Made by a program: the position numbers and the translations under genes. 64,000 nt of DNA from Boswellia sacra (Eukaryota; Streptophyta; Magnoliopsida; Sapindales; Burseraceae), in the NCBI GenBank assembly GCA_013180625.2, contig SNVD02011423.1, forward strand, positions 186,001-250,000. The letters run 5' to 3'. Shown here in pieces: positions 24,001 to 36,571 of this stretch. The notes below the pieces were generated by a model. The model was not told the DNA's origin and did no database searches. It worked only from the letters and a program-made list of their open reading frames with translations. The number at the start of each line of letters is the position of its first letter. Positions within the stretch are counted from its first letter, which is position 1.

Positions 24001-26594
24001 ACTATTTTCTACTGGTTTTGTGCATCAGAGATTTTTTACACAGTAATTTTGGATGATTTATCCTTCAGCGTGCTAAGATGAAGGAACTAGCCAAGCAACG
24101 TGTCAGACAGCGCCAGAAAGAGGAGGAAGAACGGGCGAGGGATCAGAAAGCCAAGGCTCTTGCGAAGTTAGAGGAGTTGAACAGGCGTATGCAAACAGGG
24201 GAAGGTTTAAATCAGAAGTTAGAGGTTCTTCCCATTGCTTCTATCCAGAATAAGCAAGAAGAATCACAATGTCTGACTGAATCAGATGCGTGCAAACCTG
24301 GAGCATCAAGCTCTGCATTGGTTTTTGGCTCCAATGATGTTGCAAAAATTATTGAAAGTCCCAGGGCCAGTAGAGTTGAAAAATCTGCTGTTTTGTCCAA
24401 TGAGCCGCTTCTTGAGAGACCAAAGAGTGCCCACAAGGAACCTGTCAGGGGGCATAAGCATAATGAAACTATGCCCATGAAGCAGGATATAAGTGGCGCT
24501 GATGCTGTTGGAAATAATGTTCCACAGGTCTATGATGGTAGTGCCTCTAAGCAGAAGCGGGTGAGCTATAAGCAAAAGCAGAATGTTTTTTCAGAAAGAA
24601 ATTCAGCTGAGAAGATTGGTAGTACTGGCGCATCTGAGGGAGTGAAAGGCCATACCACTTTAACGGTTAATGATGCTGCATCTCCAGAGGTTTCTAATGA
24701 AGCTGCTCCTAACTGTGAGTCAAGTTTGCCTGCCAACCCTAATGTCACAGTTGAGAACTCTGCACATCAAAGGAGGAGAAATAACAGGAGTGGCAAGAAG
24801 CACAAAGTGGAGGATGCATCATCTACAGCCGCCTTACCATCTGTACCAACTGGGTTAATAACAGAAACAAATATTGTGAACACTTCTGGTGAAAGTGATA
24901 AGACAAAGGCTTATGAATCTGAGTTGGAGCCCAACTCTGTTCAGTCAGTGACAGATTCTAAAGATGCAAATCAATCTTCCGAGCTACGCTTATCTTCACC
25001 TAATGAAGAAAACCATGGAAGAGCAAATAACCAGTGGAAATCTCAGCATTCTCGTAGGCAGCCGAGAAGCACACAAGGAAATAAATCAGGTGAGAAATTC
25101 TACACCAATGATGCTGTTATCTGGGCACCTGTGCGGACTCAGAACAAAGTTGAGGTGACTGGTGAAGCCAGCGAGAAATCTATGGTTGAGGCTTCCTCTA
25201 TGAAGAGTGACAATCAAGTTCAGAACAATTCAAGGAACAAGAGGGCTGAAATGGAGAGGTATATTCCAAAGCCTGTAGCCAAAGAAATGGCTCAGCAAGC
25301 TAGTAGTCAACAAGTGGCTGCTCCAGTTGATCAGAGTACACCACAAGAGATCGTTGGGAGAGCAGATTCTGGGTCTCATGTTGCAGAAAGTTCGCAACCT
25401 TCTGCTGTTTATACTAATGTGAAGATCGGGGTCGCCATGGAATCTAAGAATGGCGATAATAGGCATAATAAACAGGGAAAAATGCAGGGATCATGGCGCC
25501 AACGAGCTTCAGCCGATTCCACTGCTGTTCAAGGTTGGCAAGATGCACAGTCTTCGAATGCTAGTCGGAATGTCCAAAAATCAGTTGAGCATCCTCAACC
25601 CCAGAAGGCTGATGTAAGCTTCGCAGAAGAGCAGCCCAAGTGTTATGATGAATTTTCTGATGGCTGGAACATTCCTGAAACTTTTGACTCTGCTGTACCA
25701 CTTACTGTTCCTGTTGTAAAAGATCAAGGAGTGACATCAAGAGGAAAACGGCATCATCAATATAAGGGTCAAAAAACCATGGGAAATAATCATGATCACG
25801 ACCGCAAGAAGATTAGTAGTGCAGATGTGGACAAAAATCAGGTTCAATCTTCGGTACCGGTGCCTGAGATGAGTCAATCTGGCCTACCTTCTGCTTCTAA
25901 GGAACATCGAACCTCTCATTGGCAACCAAAATCACATGCATTTTCAGCTCCTAATCAACGAGGAAGCCGGTCTGAGGGTGGTCAAAATGTAGGGACTGAA
26001 GTTGGGAGGGCTAATAAAAAAGATTTCACTCCCCAGGGTGGGTTGCCACTCGCAACTCAGCTGGAAAAGGTGACCAGTGAAGATCAGTCTCAGCATGGTC
26101 AATCTGCCTCCCAAACCTCCAAAGTGGTAGAAGCACCAAATTCTGGAAATCAAGAACCGAAGAGAGAGAGGAAGATAGCATCAGTTAAAGCACGCCCCCA
26201 CTCCCCAAACCAAGGTCCTGGTCGCCTGGTTGAAACTGCTTCTCCATCAAATATGGAGACTCGAAATGAGCAACGCTTGCCATCAGGTGTCCGTAGAAAT
26301 GGAAACCAGAGTAGCCGTTTTGGCAGAGGGCAAGAATCTCGTGGAGATTGGGGTTCATCTGGGCAAGACAACAAGCAGCAAAATAACCAACCTATTATTA
26401 ACCGGGAGAGGCAGAGACACAATTCGCATTATGAGTACCAGCCGGTTGGACCTTACAATAATAACGGGGCAAACAACTTCGAAGGACCAAAAGATTCTCC
26501 AAATAATGCGGCGGGAAAGTATAGGGAGAGGGGTCAGAGTCACTCAAGGCGTGGTGGGGGAAACTTCCATGGAAGGCCAAGTGGCAATGTTTGA
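18778..26594 (+). CDS. MOS1: MOS1-like protein (MODIFIER OF SNC1 1 / BAT2-PRRC2 family)
   Basis: Nine coding exons: 18778-18809, 19604-19684, 19795-19839, 19980-20355, 21172-21274, 22114-22194, 22317-23640, 23721-23985 and 24069-26594, phases closing throughout, give about 1,610 aa. The N terminus carries the BAT2/PRRC2-type block (RRGGMTVLGKVAVPKPINLP, DPNVEIVPKGTLSWGS). A Gly/Pro-rich part follows (GPPGGPPYGSPVPPGG), then a charged coiled coil (MKELAKQRVRQRQKEEEERA) at about 773-812, a long Ser/Gln/Asn-rich disordered region, and an RG-rich C terminus (HSRRGGGNFHGRPSGNV). In Arabidopsis MOS1 (At4g24680) promotes expression of the NLR gene SNC1 through chromatin at its promoter and partners TCP factors; the same role is inferred here. 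The acceptor at 23720 was chosen because the nearer one at 23712 breaks the frame into MHGRGDHRSKGRF. Confidence 0.88.
20976..21030. repeat. (TA)n/(TATG)n microsatellite in a MOS1-like intron
   Basis: A run of TA dinucleotides passes directly into six to seven TATG units, with one TAGG interruption, inside the intron between 20356 and 21171. Confidence 0.85.
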
Positions 26595-28142
26595 GCAGCA
26601 GATAGTGGTTATACTCAGTGGAGATGATAACCCAGTTGGGTTTTTTGTTGTCTGGTGAAATCAATCCTCCATGAAGTTGTAGTGGCTCGATCGTTGAAGT
26701 TTTCAGGTATACTAGTTAGGTCATATTTTCAATTGTAAATATTAGCAAATGTTGTGAGAACTGATGGGTGTGTGAATTTATCATCAGGGCTTGGGAGCAA
26801 AAAAGATGGTGCTAGACAAAAGAAATAGTCAGTTGATTGGAGGTGGTGGTGCTTGGATGTGGATGGATTTTCTCACCTATTTTTTAAAAAATGTGTCTGA
26901 TATGAATATTGTAATTTGGTCACAGTTGGTGTTTCTGTGGAACCTTTTAACGTTTTCCTTGAGCCTTGTATACAGTGATTATTATTCCTACGCTCTAAAT
27001 ATGGAAAACCAGAGGGGGAATGAAGTAGTGAAGAAGTTTTCTTGTTCTCCCACTTCACCCTCATTATTCTCCTTTTCTGTGGCTTTGATATTTGGAGAAT
27101 GAACTAGTTCTTCCTCTCCACTTTTTGACAATTAGGCGGGAATAGAATCACTTTTCTGTATATAACTGTTTCTCGTATGTGAAATGGTGCTTAATGCTTT
27201 GAGCCTTGCTCTGCCCTTGCATCTGTAAATTACGGGCTCGGTTTTTATCTGGATGATTTTCAGTGAACATGTGTGTTGAATGGGTATGATACACAACCTA
27301 TTTCCCCAATCAACTCGATTTCTATATTTTTATTGTTGGAACACAATTTCACTTTGATGATGATGGAAATTTGTGTTGTATCAGCGTCATGCATTCTCTT
27401 CATTATATATTGTACTACTACTACACTAGCAAAGTATACCAACTAGTTTTTTACTTATGTTGCATATTTAAGGTGATGTTAAATTAAATAATCAAGTCAA
27501 AATTCAACTACTTATATGCATATTTAAAATGAATTAGCTAATTTTTTTAATTATTTTAATGTGTACAACATGAATTCTATTTTTAGTTATATGAAAAAAA
27601 AAGGGTTAGGTTTCGGGGCATCACATCTTTTATTCAAATTTATATACAAATTATAAGCAATTATATTAATATATTTTTAAAAGTTGAGATTATATATAAT
27701 ATTTATTATTTTTAAGCGCATTAATCATGTATATTATGTTCAGTCTCAATCGTTAAAACACATTGATCTACCTTTTCCATGGAAAAAATGTAGTTGTATT
27801 ACGAAGCAATTAATAAGGCATGAAAAGAAAAAAAAAAAAAACTAAAAACCCGATTCAATCAGAAGAAGGTAGGCACAGCATGAGCAAACGGGTGGGCGTG
27901 GCGGTAAAACCCGAGAGAAAAGCCCGATGAAGGTAGAAAGCGGGTGAATTGACAAAAGCCACTAATTTGTTTTTAGTTACAATTTATTCTGCTTTTGGGA
28001 TGCGATGCTTTGCCTTGCCTTGCTTTACCTCACCAGTTACCTCTGGTTTCTGTTGCCTTATTTTTATTTTATTTTGTTTGGTTTATTATTATCTATCTAC
28101 AAATCTATCTACAGTTAAACTCGTTCCACGGCAGGTCCTGTC
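26595..28142. other. 3' UTR of MOS1-like gene and intergenic DNA
   Basis: GT-rich transcript-like sequence continues to about 27270, consistent with a 3' UTR; a 103-codon frame at 26791-27102 within it has no recognisable content. 27460-27840 is AT-rich. 27900-28140 is the upstream region of the next gene. Confidence 0.5.
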
Positions 28143-28150
28143 TATAAAAA
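28143..28150 (+). promoter_or_regulatory. TATA box of the EMB2759-like gene
   Basis: TATAAAAA followed by CCCTAAATTC and a pyrimidine-rich stretch, 130-150 bp before a leader exon that ends at a good donor (ACAG|GTAAAT, 28304/28305). Confidence 0.55.
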
Positions 28151-28845
28151 CCCTAAATTCATCTTTTCAACTTTCTCTACTTTCTCTATCTATCCATTTC
28201 CTTTCCTTTCCCTTCCCCTCCCTTCCCTTCTTTTCATTTCGTTACCCAATTATTATAGCTTCATTCCTTCTTTAACGCTCATGCTCATGATTGCAATTGC
28301 ACAGGTAAATTTCTGTTCTTCAGCTTCTAACTTTTTATTCTAATCTGCCTCTTCATCCTTTTTTTTCTTTTTTATTAAGTTTTATTTATTTATTTATTTA
28401 TTGTTGTGTAAGTATGCCTGGGTTGAACTTTTTTAGCTTGCTCCTCTTTTTGGTTGTTGAGAAAACCGAGGAAAAGCTAAAGAGGTGGGAAATGTAAATT
28501 ATTATTATTATTTTACTGCTTAATGGGTATTAAAAGTTGAGCTTAAGCAGGGACTATTGAGCTTCTTGTGAATACTTGATAGAATTATACCATAATTGTT
28601 AAAGTAAAGCATTTGCTGTACTTGGTTTCTGACGAAATACCCATTGGAAAACGTAATTTCTGGGTTTTTTATTTTCAATTTAAATTTTTATTAAAAAATA
28701 AAAAAGAACTCCCATATCTCCCACTTGATGTCTTGTTGAGATAGGCATAGTAATTGTCATTGTTGAAAAAACGAGTGCTCATCATGTGACCGATTGTTGA
28801 ATTAGGTACTACTGAGTAAATGATCCGGTGCTTTGGGTGGATACA

Positions 28846-31800
28846 ATGGTGTTGGTAACCCATCAGTTGCAGGTAAGCCTGTGAATTTGGTTTTTTTTTT
28901 TTTTTTTTTTTTTTTTTTCAGCATCTGTTTAATAATTTTGTATCCTATTTTCATTTTAAGGTAGAAATCTGTATATGTTTCTGGAATATGCTGGCATAAT
29001 TGACCAAAGAATTTAACTTGCTTATTCAAAATTGTATTGCTCCAAAAACAATGGATTGCTGGTTTGCCACTGTGTTTGATGCTTGGTGAATAAAATTAAC
29101 CTGTTTTCTGTCCCTTTTACATGATATTAATTGATTTTGGAGGCTATATTGTATATATTCTTCTGTTGCTGGTGTTGTAACTTTTGAATTTAGCATCCAA
29201 TTAACATGGTAGGTCTCTGTGCTAAGTTAAACATTTTTGCTTATACTATATGTAAACTTTTTTATAAGTTGCAAGACTTCAGCTTGAAAAACAAAAAGTA
29301 TCTGTTTTAGATTTAGCATGTTGGAACACTTGAGCTTCTCTATGTTCGTGAGTGCTGACTGTTTAGTTTCCCCCTTTAGACTTCTTGTTATATAGTCTTA
29401 GTCTGCATCTTCATCTGTGAATTTCTAGTCCATTTATGTGAGGTGATGCATTTTGTCTCGGCATCTGTGCTTTTGGAGTGTGACATTCTAATCTCCGTGG
29501 AGCCATTTACGTGGGACATGTATACGTGTCATATGCTTCTTGGGTTACTGAGCTAGTTTAGGAAGTCAATTAACAAGGAAAAGGCATGGGATGTCTGGGT
29601 TATCAAAATTAAAAAAAAAAAACTAAAAAAATTTCTTATTTATATGTAACACTACTAGAATTGAGATTGTGAGTTTCCTTTTCTATGTCTGAACTGTAGA
29701 CCTTTTTTTTTAAAAAAAAAAATTCACATTTCAGGGTTCATATGTAGCACTTCCCTCAAAGCGTTTGTCATGGAGCAAAGGTTTGACATTAAGTCGACAT
29801 GTAACCAAAGTTCACTTGGTTGGAAAAACAGAGAAGTGTTCATTACTAAAGCGTAACTTTTGTTTAAGGTGAGAAAAAATCCTTCTTAAGTGAGTAATTT
29901 TCATCTTTTTTTATTTAAACTTGTTGAAGTTATTATTGGCTGTTTATCTTTTGTTGGCCGTGATCTGGTTTTTAAATTTCCAAATAAAGGATGTGGTGAT
30001 AAAGAATGTCCTATCATTAATGCTGAATTTGCATCTTTATGCTGAGATTTGTTGTAGCCATTTTGTTTTTATTTCAGTTTCATTATATATATTAGGTCTG
30101 GTACCAGAGCAAATCTTCTGTAGTTACATGCCTTTTCTTTTCCCATGTTTGTGTTTAAGTGTGATTGCATGCTGTTAAATGGTTGGTGGTGGAAATTTTT
30201 TTGCTCCAGTTACTCTTATTATTATTTTTAACTCAGATGTTTTGGACTGCTGATGTGCTCTTATGAATTTCTTGTGTAAATACTTTTTTATCACTTGTTT
30301 CTTTAGTAGTAGTAGGGATATGGTCCTTGAACTCCTCTCTTTTGTTTTATGTATCTTATCTTGTGCAGTTAGATTCTGATAATTATTTTGTGCAGTATAG
30401 GGGCTTCTCGTGTTTGTGGAGTGAAAGTAAAGTCTATTAAAATTTCAGCCTTTAAAGGCAGTGCCCAAAATGATGAATCAGGAGGCAGGGCAAGTGGATC
30501 AAAGATTCCCAAAAATTCTGTTAAACTTTCTTATATACCAAAAGATAGTGAGGAGACTATAGCAGAATCTTCGAAGGCACATAATGTTCCACTTCCATAT
30601 GCCTCTGAAACAAAAGAAACTATTGCAGGATCCCCTGCTATCCGCAAACTATTTAAAAAATGGTTGACAATGTTGCAAACGCAACCACAGAGCCAAGAGG
30701 TAGATGAAGTTTTAGGAGAAGGGCCCCCTCCAAGGGAGATGTCAGAAACTAAAATTGAGATGCAGAATAGGGGGAGAAGTGTGATTCTAAGGGCAGTTTG
30801 GGGCCACTTCTGGGGTCTGGATGCAACAATAAAGATGCCACTACTGATATTGTAAGTATTAGTGTGGGTTTGTGCTTGAGATCCACTCTCTTGTTGGTCT
30901 GCATCATTTGCCAAGTAGAAGACATAGATCAAGCGGTATAACATGTATAATCTACTTTGTGCCATCCCCTGCTGAGTCTAAATGGATTTTGGTTCTACTT
31001 TGTTGACAAATAATGAGTGTTTTTTACTTTCACTTCCTTGCTATATGTTTACCTTTCCACATTTAATCAATAATTTAGGCTTTGGATGCCAGCTAGGGTT
31101 AGTAATGCTTCAATCTGTTGTCCAGTCTCGCTGGTCTCCAAACTTTCGTAACTGAAAATTTGAATCAGAGCAAATGCTTTCCTAAGAAAAAGTGGCAAAA
31201 AATATAATAAACCAATATGTGCACTATTTATGACTTGCAATACTAGTATCTCCATCATCAATTGAAGCCCACAAGTGCAGTCATATGCAAGCCTTTTAGT
31301 AATATTGATGGGAGTGTTGTTCAATCCATTACCTTAAGAATTATATATTTGTGGTAACTAAAGCTGACTTTGGAACAAATACTTATTTTATTTTGGATGG
31401 CATGTGTACATGACAATGTTATAGATACATACTGACTATGAATTCATTTCTGTGTTTGCAGTGTCCCTTGGTACCTGGCTGTTAATGTCATTTATGGGGC
31501 TGAAATTTCGAAGGAGTTGACCCCTTTATGGGTGTTTGGGCCTATAATTGTTGCACTTTACATCAAGATGTTTCGATGGTTGTGTGCACTCTATGTTGTC
31601 TGTTTCAAGCAGACAGTTAAAGTAGTTAAGAACTTGCCAATTTACTACCAGGTGGCTTCTGAATATATTGGACAGGGGAAGCTCAAAGAAGATGTTCGAG
31701 CGCATGTCTGGCAACCTTTGGTGGATTTTAAGAACTCAGGTTACAAAGAGGTGTTTAGAATTGTACAAGAGTGGATGACGGAGAGGTTTCTTGACTTTGT

Positions 31801-31864
31801 GGAATCAATATGGCCCCTTTATTGTAGAACCATTAGGTTTTTAAAGAGGGCTAATCTGATATAG
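28846..31864 (+). CDS. EMB2759-like plastid/membrane-associated protein
   Basis: Four coding exons, 28846-28872, 29735-29868, 30396-30851 and 31462-31864, encode 339 aa with phases closing (AG + T, TT + T). The N terminus is basic and Ser-rich, transit-peptide-like. The middle is acidic and Ser-rich. The conserved C-terminal half begins RGRSVILRAVWGHFWGLDAT and carries hydrophobic stretches (MPLLILFVPWYLAVNVIYGA, WVFGPIIVALYIKMF, LCALYVVCFKQT), then VWQPLVDFKNSGYKEVFRIV. From memory this corresponds to Arabidopsis EMB2759 (At5g63050), an embryo-essential protein with no known biochemical role; that assignment is by recalled similarity only. A leader exon upstream would be spliced to an acceptor at 28806. 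Confidence 0.75.
28890..28919. repeat. Long T homopolymer in first coding intron
   Basis: About 29 consecutive T residues in the intron after the first coding exon of the EMB2759-like gene; no target duplication could be recognised, so it may be simple slippage. Confidence 0.8.
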
Positions 31865-33258
31865 GTTTGATTCGCTAGAGAAAAAAATCTTAGCTCAGTA
31901 GTAAGGATTGAAATTAGAGTTTTCTCTGGAAATGTTTTGAAGGTTGAAAATTTTGAAACAGAGCTGCATACCCCATTTTAGAACACGGGGAAGGGGAAGG
32001 GGGGAGGTTGGGTGTTTTAAATCCTAGGCAAGTCAAGAATTGGGGATAGGGAGTTGTCCAATTTCTGTAATTGTTTTGTAAGGGCGATGTTTTATTATTG
32101 ATTGAGGCTTATTATTTTGTTTATTTTCCTCTTTCAGTTGTAACTGAGGTTCTATAATTCGAATGAAGGTTTATTCAGTCTGAGAGTCACTGATTAACAT
32201 TTGGCTCTTCAGAATATTTGATTCATTGTGCAATAGAACACCTTCGCAGGTATCATTCGTCATTTTGTTAGTTTAGAGCAATTGGAAATTAGCATGCAGT
32301 TTTGAGCCGATAATATGGCCGAAAAGATCAAGGAATCACTGTGATCCATTATTGGTGCCAAATTTGAGGCAGCTGTTAGCTATGTGCCCTTATTGGCTTG
32401 GGATAGTGTTTCTTTGTCTTTGAATAATTAATCATTCACATGATCACTCGATCAAATTAACATTACGAATCCTAATGTTCTGGTGTTATTGAAGAATCAG
32501 TTTCAGAAATGTTCACCTAACACTCCAAATAGCCATAGAAAACATTCAAAATGGCTGTAGAGGTGTTTGAACAGTAGCTCCCAAAGAGTATTGACTCTAT
32601 TGGATTTGGATCACTAATCTAGCAAGTGCAATACCTGTTGAGAAAAGTGTATTTTTTTATGGATTTGGTATTTTTGTTTTCAACTGAATTTAGAAATATA
32701 TGAATAGTTTTGAATTATTTTAAATTTTAAAATAAATATGTGATTGAGATTAAGTATAAATTATATTAAAAAATATGTAATACAGAAAACAAGATTTGGA
32801 TTAGTAAAAAAACAGAGGCAAAAAAAAAAAAGGGTTTTCACGTTTTTCTTTTCCTACGATATTAAAATAAGTTGAGTGACAGACAGACAAAAAGGGAAGC
32901 AATTGGACAAAAACAAATCTGAGCTACGAGTGGAACAGCGAAAGGTCCTTATAAGACGTAAAATTGTCCAAAAATCACCATCGCTTGCGCTTAGAATCGG
33001 AACTTTTGGAACCCACGGGGCAAGACACCTTCAATTCAATAGATAGATATAAATTTAAATAAACAAGCCGTCCTGTTAAAACCCATAGCCTCAGCTTTCC
33101 CGAAATCCGAAAATTTTCCCCCCATTTCCTTCCTCGTTACTCCAAATCCCTCACATGCCTGCCTTCAATTCAAATGGGTTTGCTTTAAAATCAACAAAAT
33201 GCGCCCTTTAAGTTTCTAATACTCTCCTTCGTTTGTTATTTTGGCCTTGATATCATTC
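31865..33258. other. 3' UTR of EMB2759-like gene and promoter region of the next gene
   Basis: Transcript-like sequence continues to about 32200. 32400-33240 is AT-rich to mixed, with no gene, and leads into the 5' UTR of the gene at 33259. Confidence 0.5.
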
Positions 33259-36200
33259 ATGGTTATGGCTGCTAAGTTCACTTCTTCTTCATTCTCTTGT
33301 GTGGCCAATTCTCTTTTCCCTTCCTCTGAACCGAGAATTTTTTCCAAGGTACGTTTTCCTCAAGTTATGATTGCGTTGGCGAGTATTCTTATGGGTTTCT
33401 ATAGAAATGAAATATATCTCATATTCTCTTGCTTTGTTTAAGAATGCTTGGTATATGCAATTTGTCACTGGGATTTTGTTTTCAGTTTGCATAAACTGCT
33501 AATTGGTCTAGGTCATAATTTATTTGACTCTGTAATCTTTACAACAATACATTGGTGAAGCTTTATACTTTTTATGTTTAGAAATCTCAGCCCCAGTTGA
33601 ATGATAAATTTTTTGGAAAGACGGGTCTTATTGATTTTGAATGTTTTTCCGTCATTGCATTATTTCTGCTCTATTTTGTTACCTTGAATTTGAAAGAGAT
33701 ATCCTTTGTGAATTTTCCCGTCATTCATTGATTTAACTGTATCCTAAGGGAGTGTGAAGTTGCTAAAAATGATTTCGAAGTTATAGTTTTGAATAGTGTT
33801 AGACAGTTTTCCGGTTTTGAATGGCTTCTAGCGAGCACAGTGATATGATGTAAAAATTATTAACCCTGTGTTGCCCATCAGATTCTACCTTTTTATTTTA
33901 TTTATTTCTTCGGAGGCTCTCTATGCAAGTCTTGTATAATTTCGTTTTATACATCTGGGAATCTTGGAAATTGAACATGTCTCATTAGCTCAAAAGCTTG
34001 CTTCTAAGTTTCTGATCTTCCAACTCGTACACATTGATAACCAGATGACGCCGTCTCAGAGACCATATGATAGGCTACAATATGATGTTCTACAGCTTCA
34101 AAATTCTAAAGGTAGCTTTCGGGACCTGTTCAATAATTTTCAAAGCTCTAGAACTGTGTTTTAAGCTGTATTAGCAGCTTCAATTTGATTTGCCTCTCAA
34201 AGACCTAGCGAGTTGTTACTGATAATAGCAATTAAGCCTTCATGCTTTATTTTCCTGTTAACAATACAGAAATTTGTGTTGCATTTTATTTTTTAAGTTT
34301 TCGAGGTCTGATTTTATTATGTTGTTCAAAATGTCACTGCTGCTTTAATCATTCCTAATGTATTTTATTTGTGGTATCATGAGTAGTCAAGTCATGCCAC
34401 TTCGTATACAGACAGCTGAAGTTGCAAGGGAAGTTTCAAAAGAGGCAAAATGTTCGATTTGCTGTTTCTGAAGATCAGTCACAAGACATTGAGCTCCCTT
34501 CAGATGCTTCAGAACAAGTCAATCCTAATCCAGAAAATCTCTCTTTGGCTGAAACTTCATTAATCCATTATGAGGGAACTGATGGAAAACCTGGTTTAAT
34601 TTCATTTTACAATCGTCCATATAAAAGAGAGGATGAGATCAGTTTATCAAATGCAGAAAGGAGTCAGAGCAGCCTAGTGTGGTTCGTAGGTCCTGCTATC
34701 CTTGTGGCTTCTTTTATTTTCCCCTCACTATACTTGCGCAGAATAATCTCCATGGTATTTGAGGACTCTCTGCTGACAGGTGAATGAACCTTTCTTGAGC
34801 GGTGTTCTTCTTCTACTGTTTTTTATTTATATATTAAATATTTTTCCCTCTTCTCTATGCATCAAATATCTAAAATTGAAGGAGCCAGAAAAACCAAAAA
34901 AAAAAAAAAAAGAAAAAGAAAAATTAGACAGGCCGCTGGGTCTTGTGAGGATTAGGTGTTTGGTTTTTAATTTCTCTGGTCATCTTGTTTTAAGAATCTA
35001 GGGATCACTTTGTGTTTGCTGCTACCCAAATTTTGGTTGGTTTTAGGTGAGCTCACTGTTTAGACGGTTGCAACTCCATCAGAAGGTGATTACTGATACA
35101 GTTGACTGTTAAAATGAGGCGATCGACTATACGGCAACATGATGCCAGGCAAGTTATGAAGGATGCCTTGACTTCTATCAAACTCAAGATTTCCGAAACT
35201 AGGTGGATGGCCATGGCATGATTGAATGGTATCTGATATTCGAGGAATAGGTTAGGAAATCTGAAAGTTGATTTGCAAAGATGGAAGAATTCAAGTTGGA
35301 AAATGGGGAGATTTTACAGATGAAAATATATGGAATTGAAGGGTGATAATCTGTAAGAAGATTTGCGTTAGTATAAAAAATATATACGAAATGTGAAGGA
35401 CTACTATCAGATGCACCAACTAGGGTAGAAAGAGAAAATAGTTTCTGCTGATGGTGCAAGTCTTTGTTTACAAGGCTAGTTTTAGCAGCTTCAAGGATTG
35501 CTGTTATTGAATCTTGCTTATGCCATGTTATTTTTGCATACTCAATTTTCTTATTTCTGTTTTGTTCTCTGGCTGGAAATGAGTTCCACCCTAATCTTTC
35601 ATTTCCATCTGCAGATTTCCTGATATTGTTCTTCACAGAAGCTCTCTTCTACTGTGGTGTTGCGGTTTTTCTTATTCTAATAGACCATCTCAGAAGGCCT
35701 ATTGAGCCAGATGCTGCCACAAATGACAATAGGAGCCTGACTCCTCAATTAAGTCAACGGATCTCTTCTGTTGCTGCCCTGGTACTCAGTTTAATAATCC
35801 CTATGGTAACAATGGGCTTGGTCTGGCCATGGACTGGCCCTGCAGCTTCTGCTACTCTTGCTCCATACTTGGTTGGTATAGTTGTCCAGTTCGCATTTGA
35901 GCAGTATGCAAAATACCAGAAGTCACCTTCATGGCCTGTTATCCCAATTATTTTTCAAGTTAGTGCCTGATGCCTTATATTTGATTACTTCCCTTAGAAC
36001 ATCTATATCCAGTTAAGAGAGCAGAAAAAAATTCAACTCTAGGTATTTATAAAATTTAATCGTTTTCTACCAACTTAAGTTTGTTAAAAGATTAAAATTT
36101 TGTAGAGTCATAGTGCGAGGGATTAACCCTTACTTCTAAGAGTTGAGGTATGGATTTTAAAAGTAAAGGGAAGTCTTTATTCATGGATTGGCTAAAAGGC

Positions 36201-36571
36201 TCAAACTGTTTATTTATCAGTCTTTTTCTTCTTTTGGCTGGGTACTTAGTGCTCCATTAAAAATTTAGGACAGATGTCAAAGGAAGGACCCGATCTGAAT
36301 TTTAATTTAGCTTTGGTGCTCATTATTAATTGAAGAGATTTTTTGTGCTTCACAGGTGTATAGATTGCACCAATTGAATAGAGCAGCACAACTAGTAACG
36401 GCCCTGTCGTTCACAGTTAGAGGAGCTGAAGTGACCTCACACAACTTGGCAATAAACAAATCTTTGGGTGCACTATTGAATGTCCTTCAGCTCCTTGGAG
36501 TAATCTGCATTTGGTCCCTATCAAGCTTCCTGATGAGGTTTTTCCCTCCCACTGCTACAGCTACACAGTGA
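33259..36571 (+). CDS. Plastid-type multi-pass membrane protein, function unknown
   Basis: Four exons, 33259-33348, 34392-34779, 35615-35958 and 36356-36571, encode 345 aa. The first 30 residues are Ser/Phe-rich and basic, like a transit peptide (AAKFTSSSFSCVANSLFPSS). A soluble stretch follows, then about five hydrophobic segments: LVWFVGPAILVASFIFPSLY, ILFFTEALFYCGVAVFLILI, SVAALVLSLIIPMVTMGLVW, LAPYLVGIVVQFAFEQY and ALLNVLQLLGVICIWSLSSF. I recognise no enzyme motif. It may match the uncharacterised Arabidopsis protein beside EMB2759, but I am not sure. The second-exon acceptor (AG at 34390-34391) was chosen because the one at 34386 runs into a stop; a further exon inside the 1-kb first intron cannot be excluded. 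Confidence 0.72.

Noticed and set aside
26791..27102. A 103-codon plus-strand frame downstream of the MOS1-like gene
   Set aside because: It lies in probable 3' UTR, has no recognisable domain and shows hydrophobic residues typical of translated T-rich DNA.
33964..34164. A 66-codon frame in the first intron of the membrane-protein gene
   Set aside because: No flanking splice sites join it in phase with both neighbours and it is not needed to connect the conserved exons.
35464..35614. Extension of the third exon of the membrane-protein gene upstream
   Set aside because: The frame is open, but the acceptor at 35613-35614 completes a split Asp codon with the previous exon and gives a continuous membrane segment.
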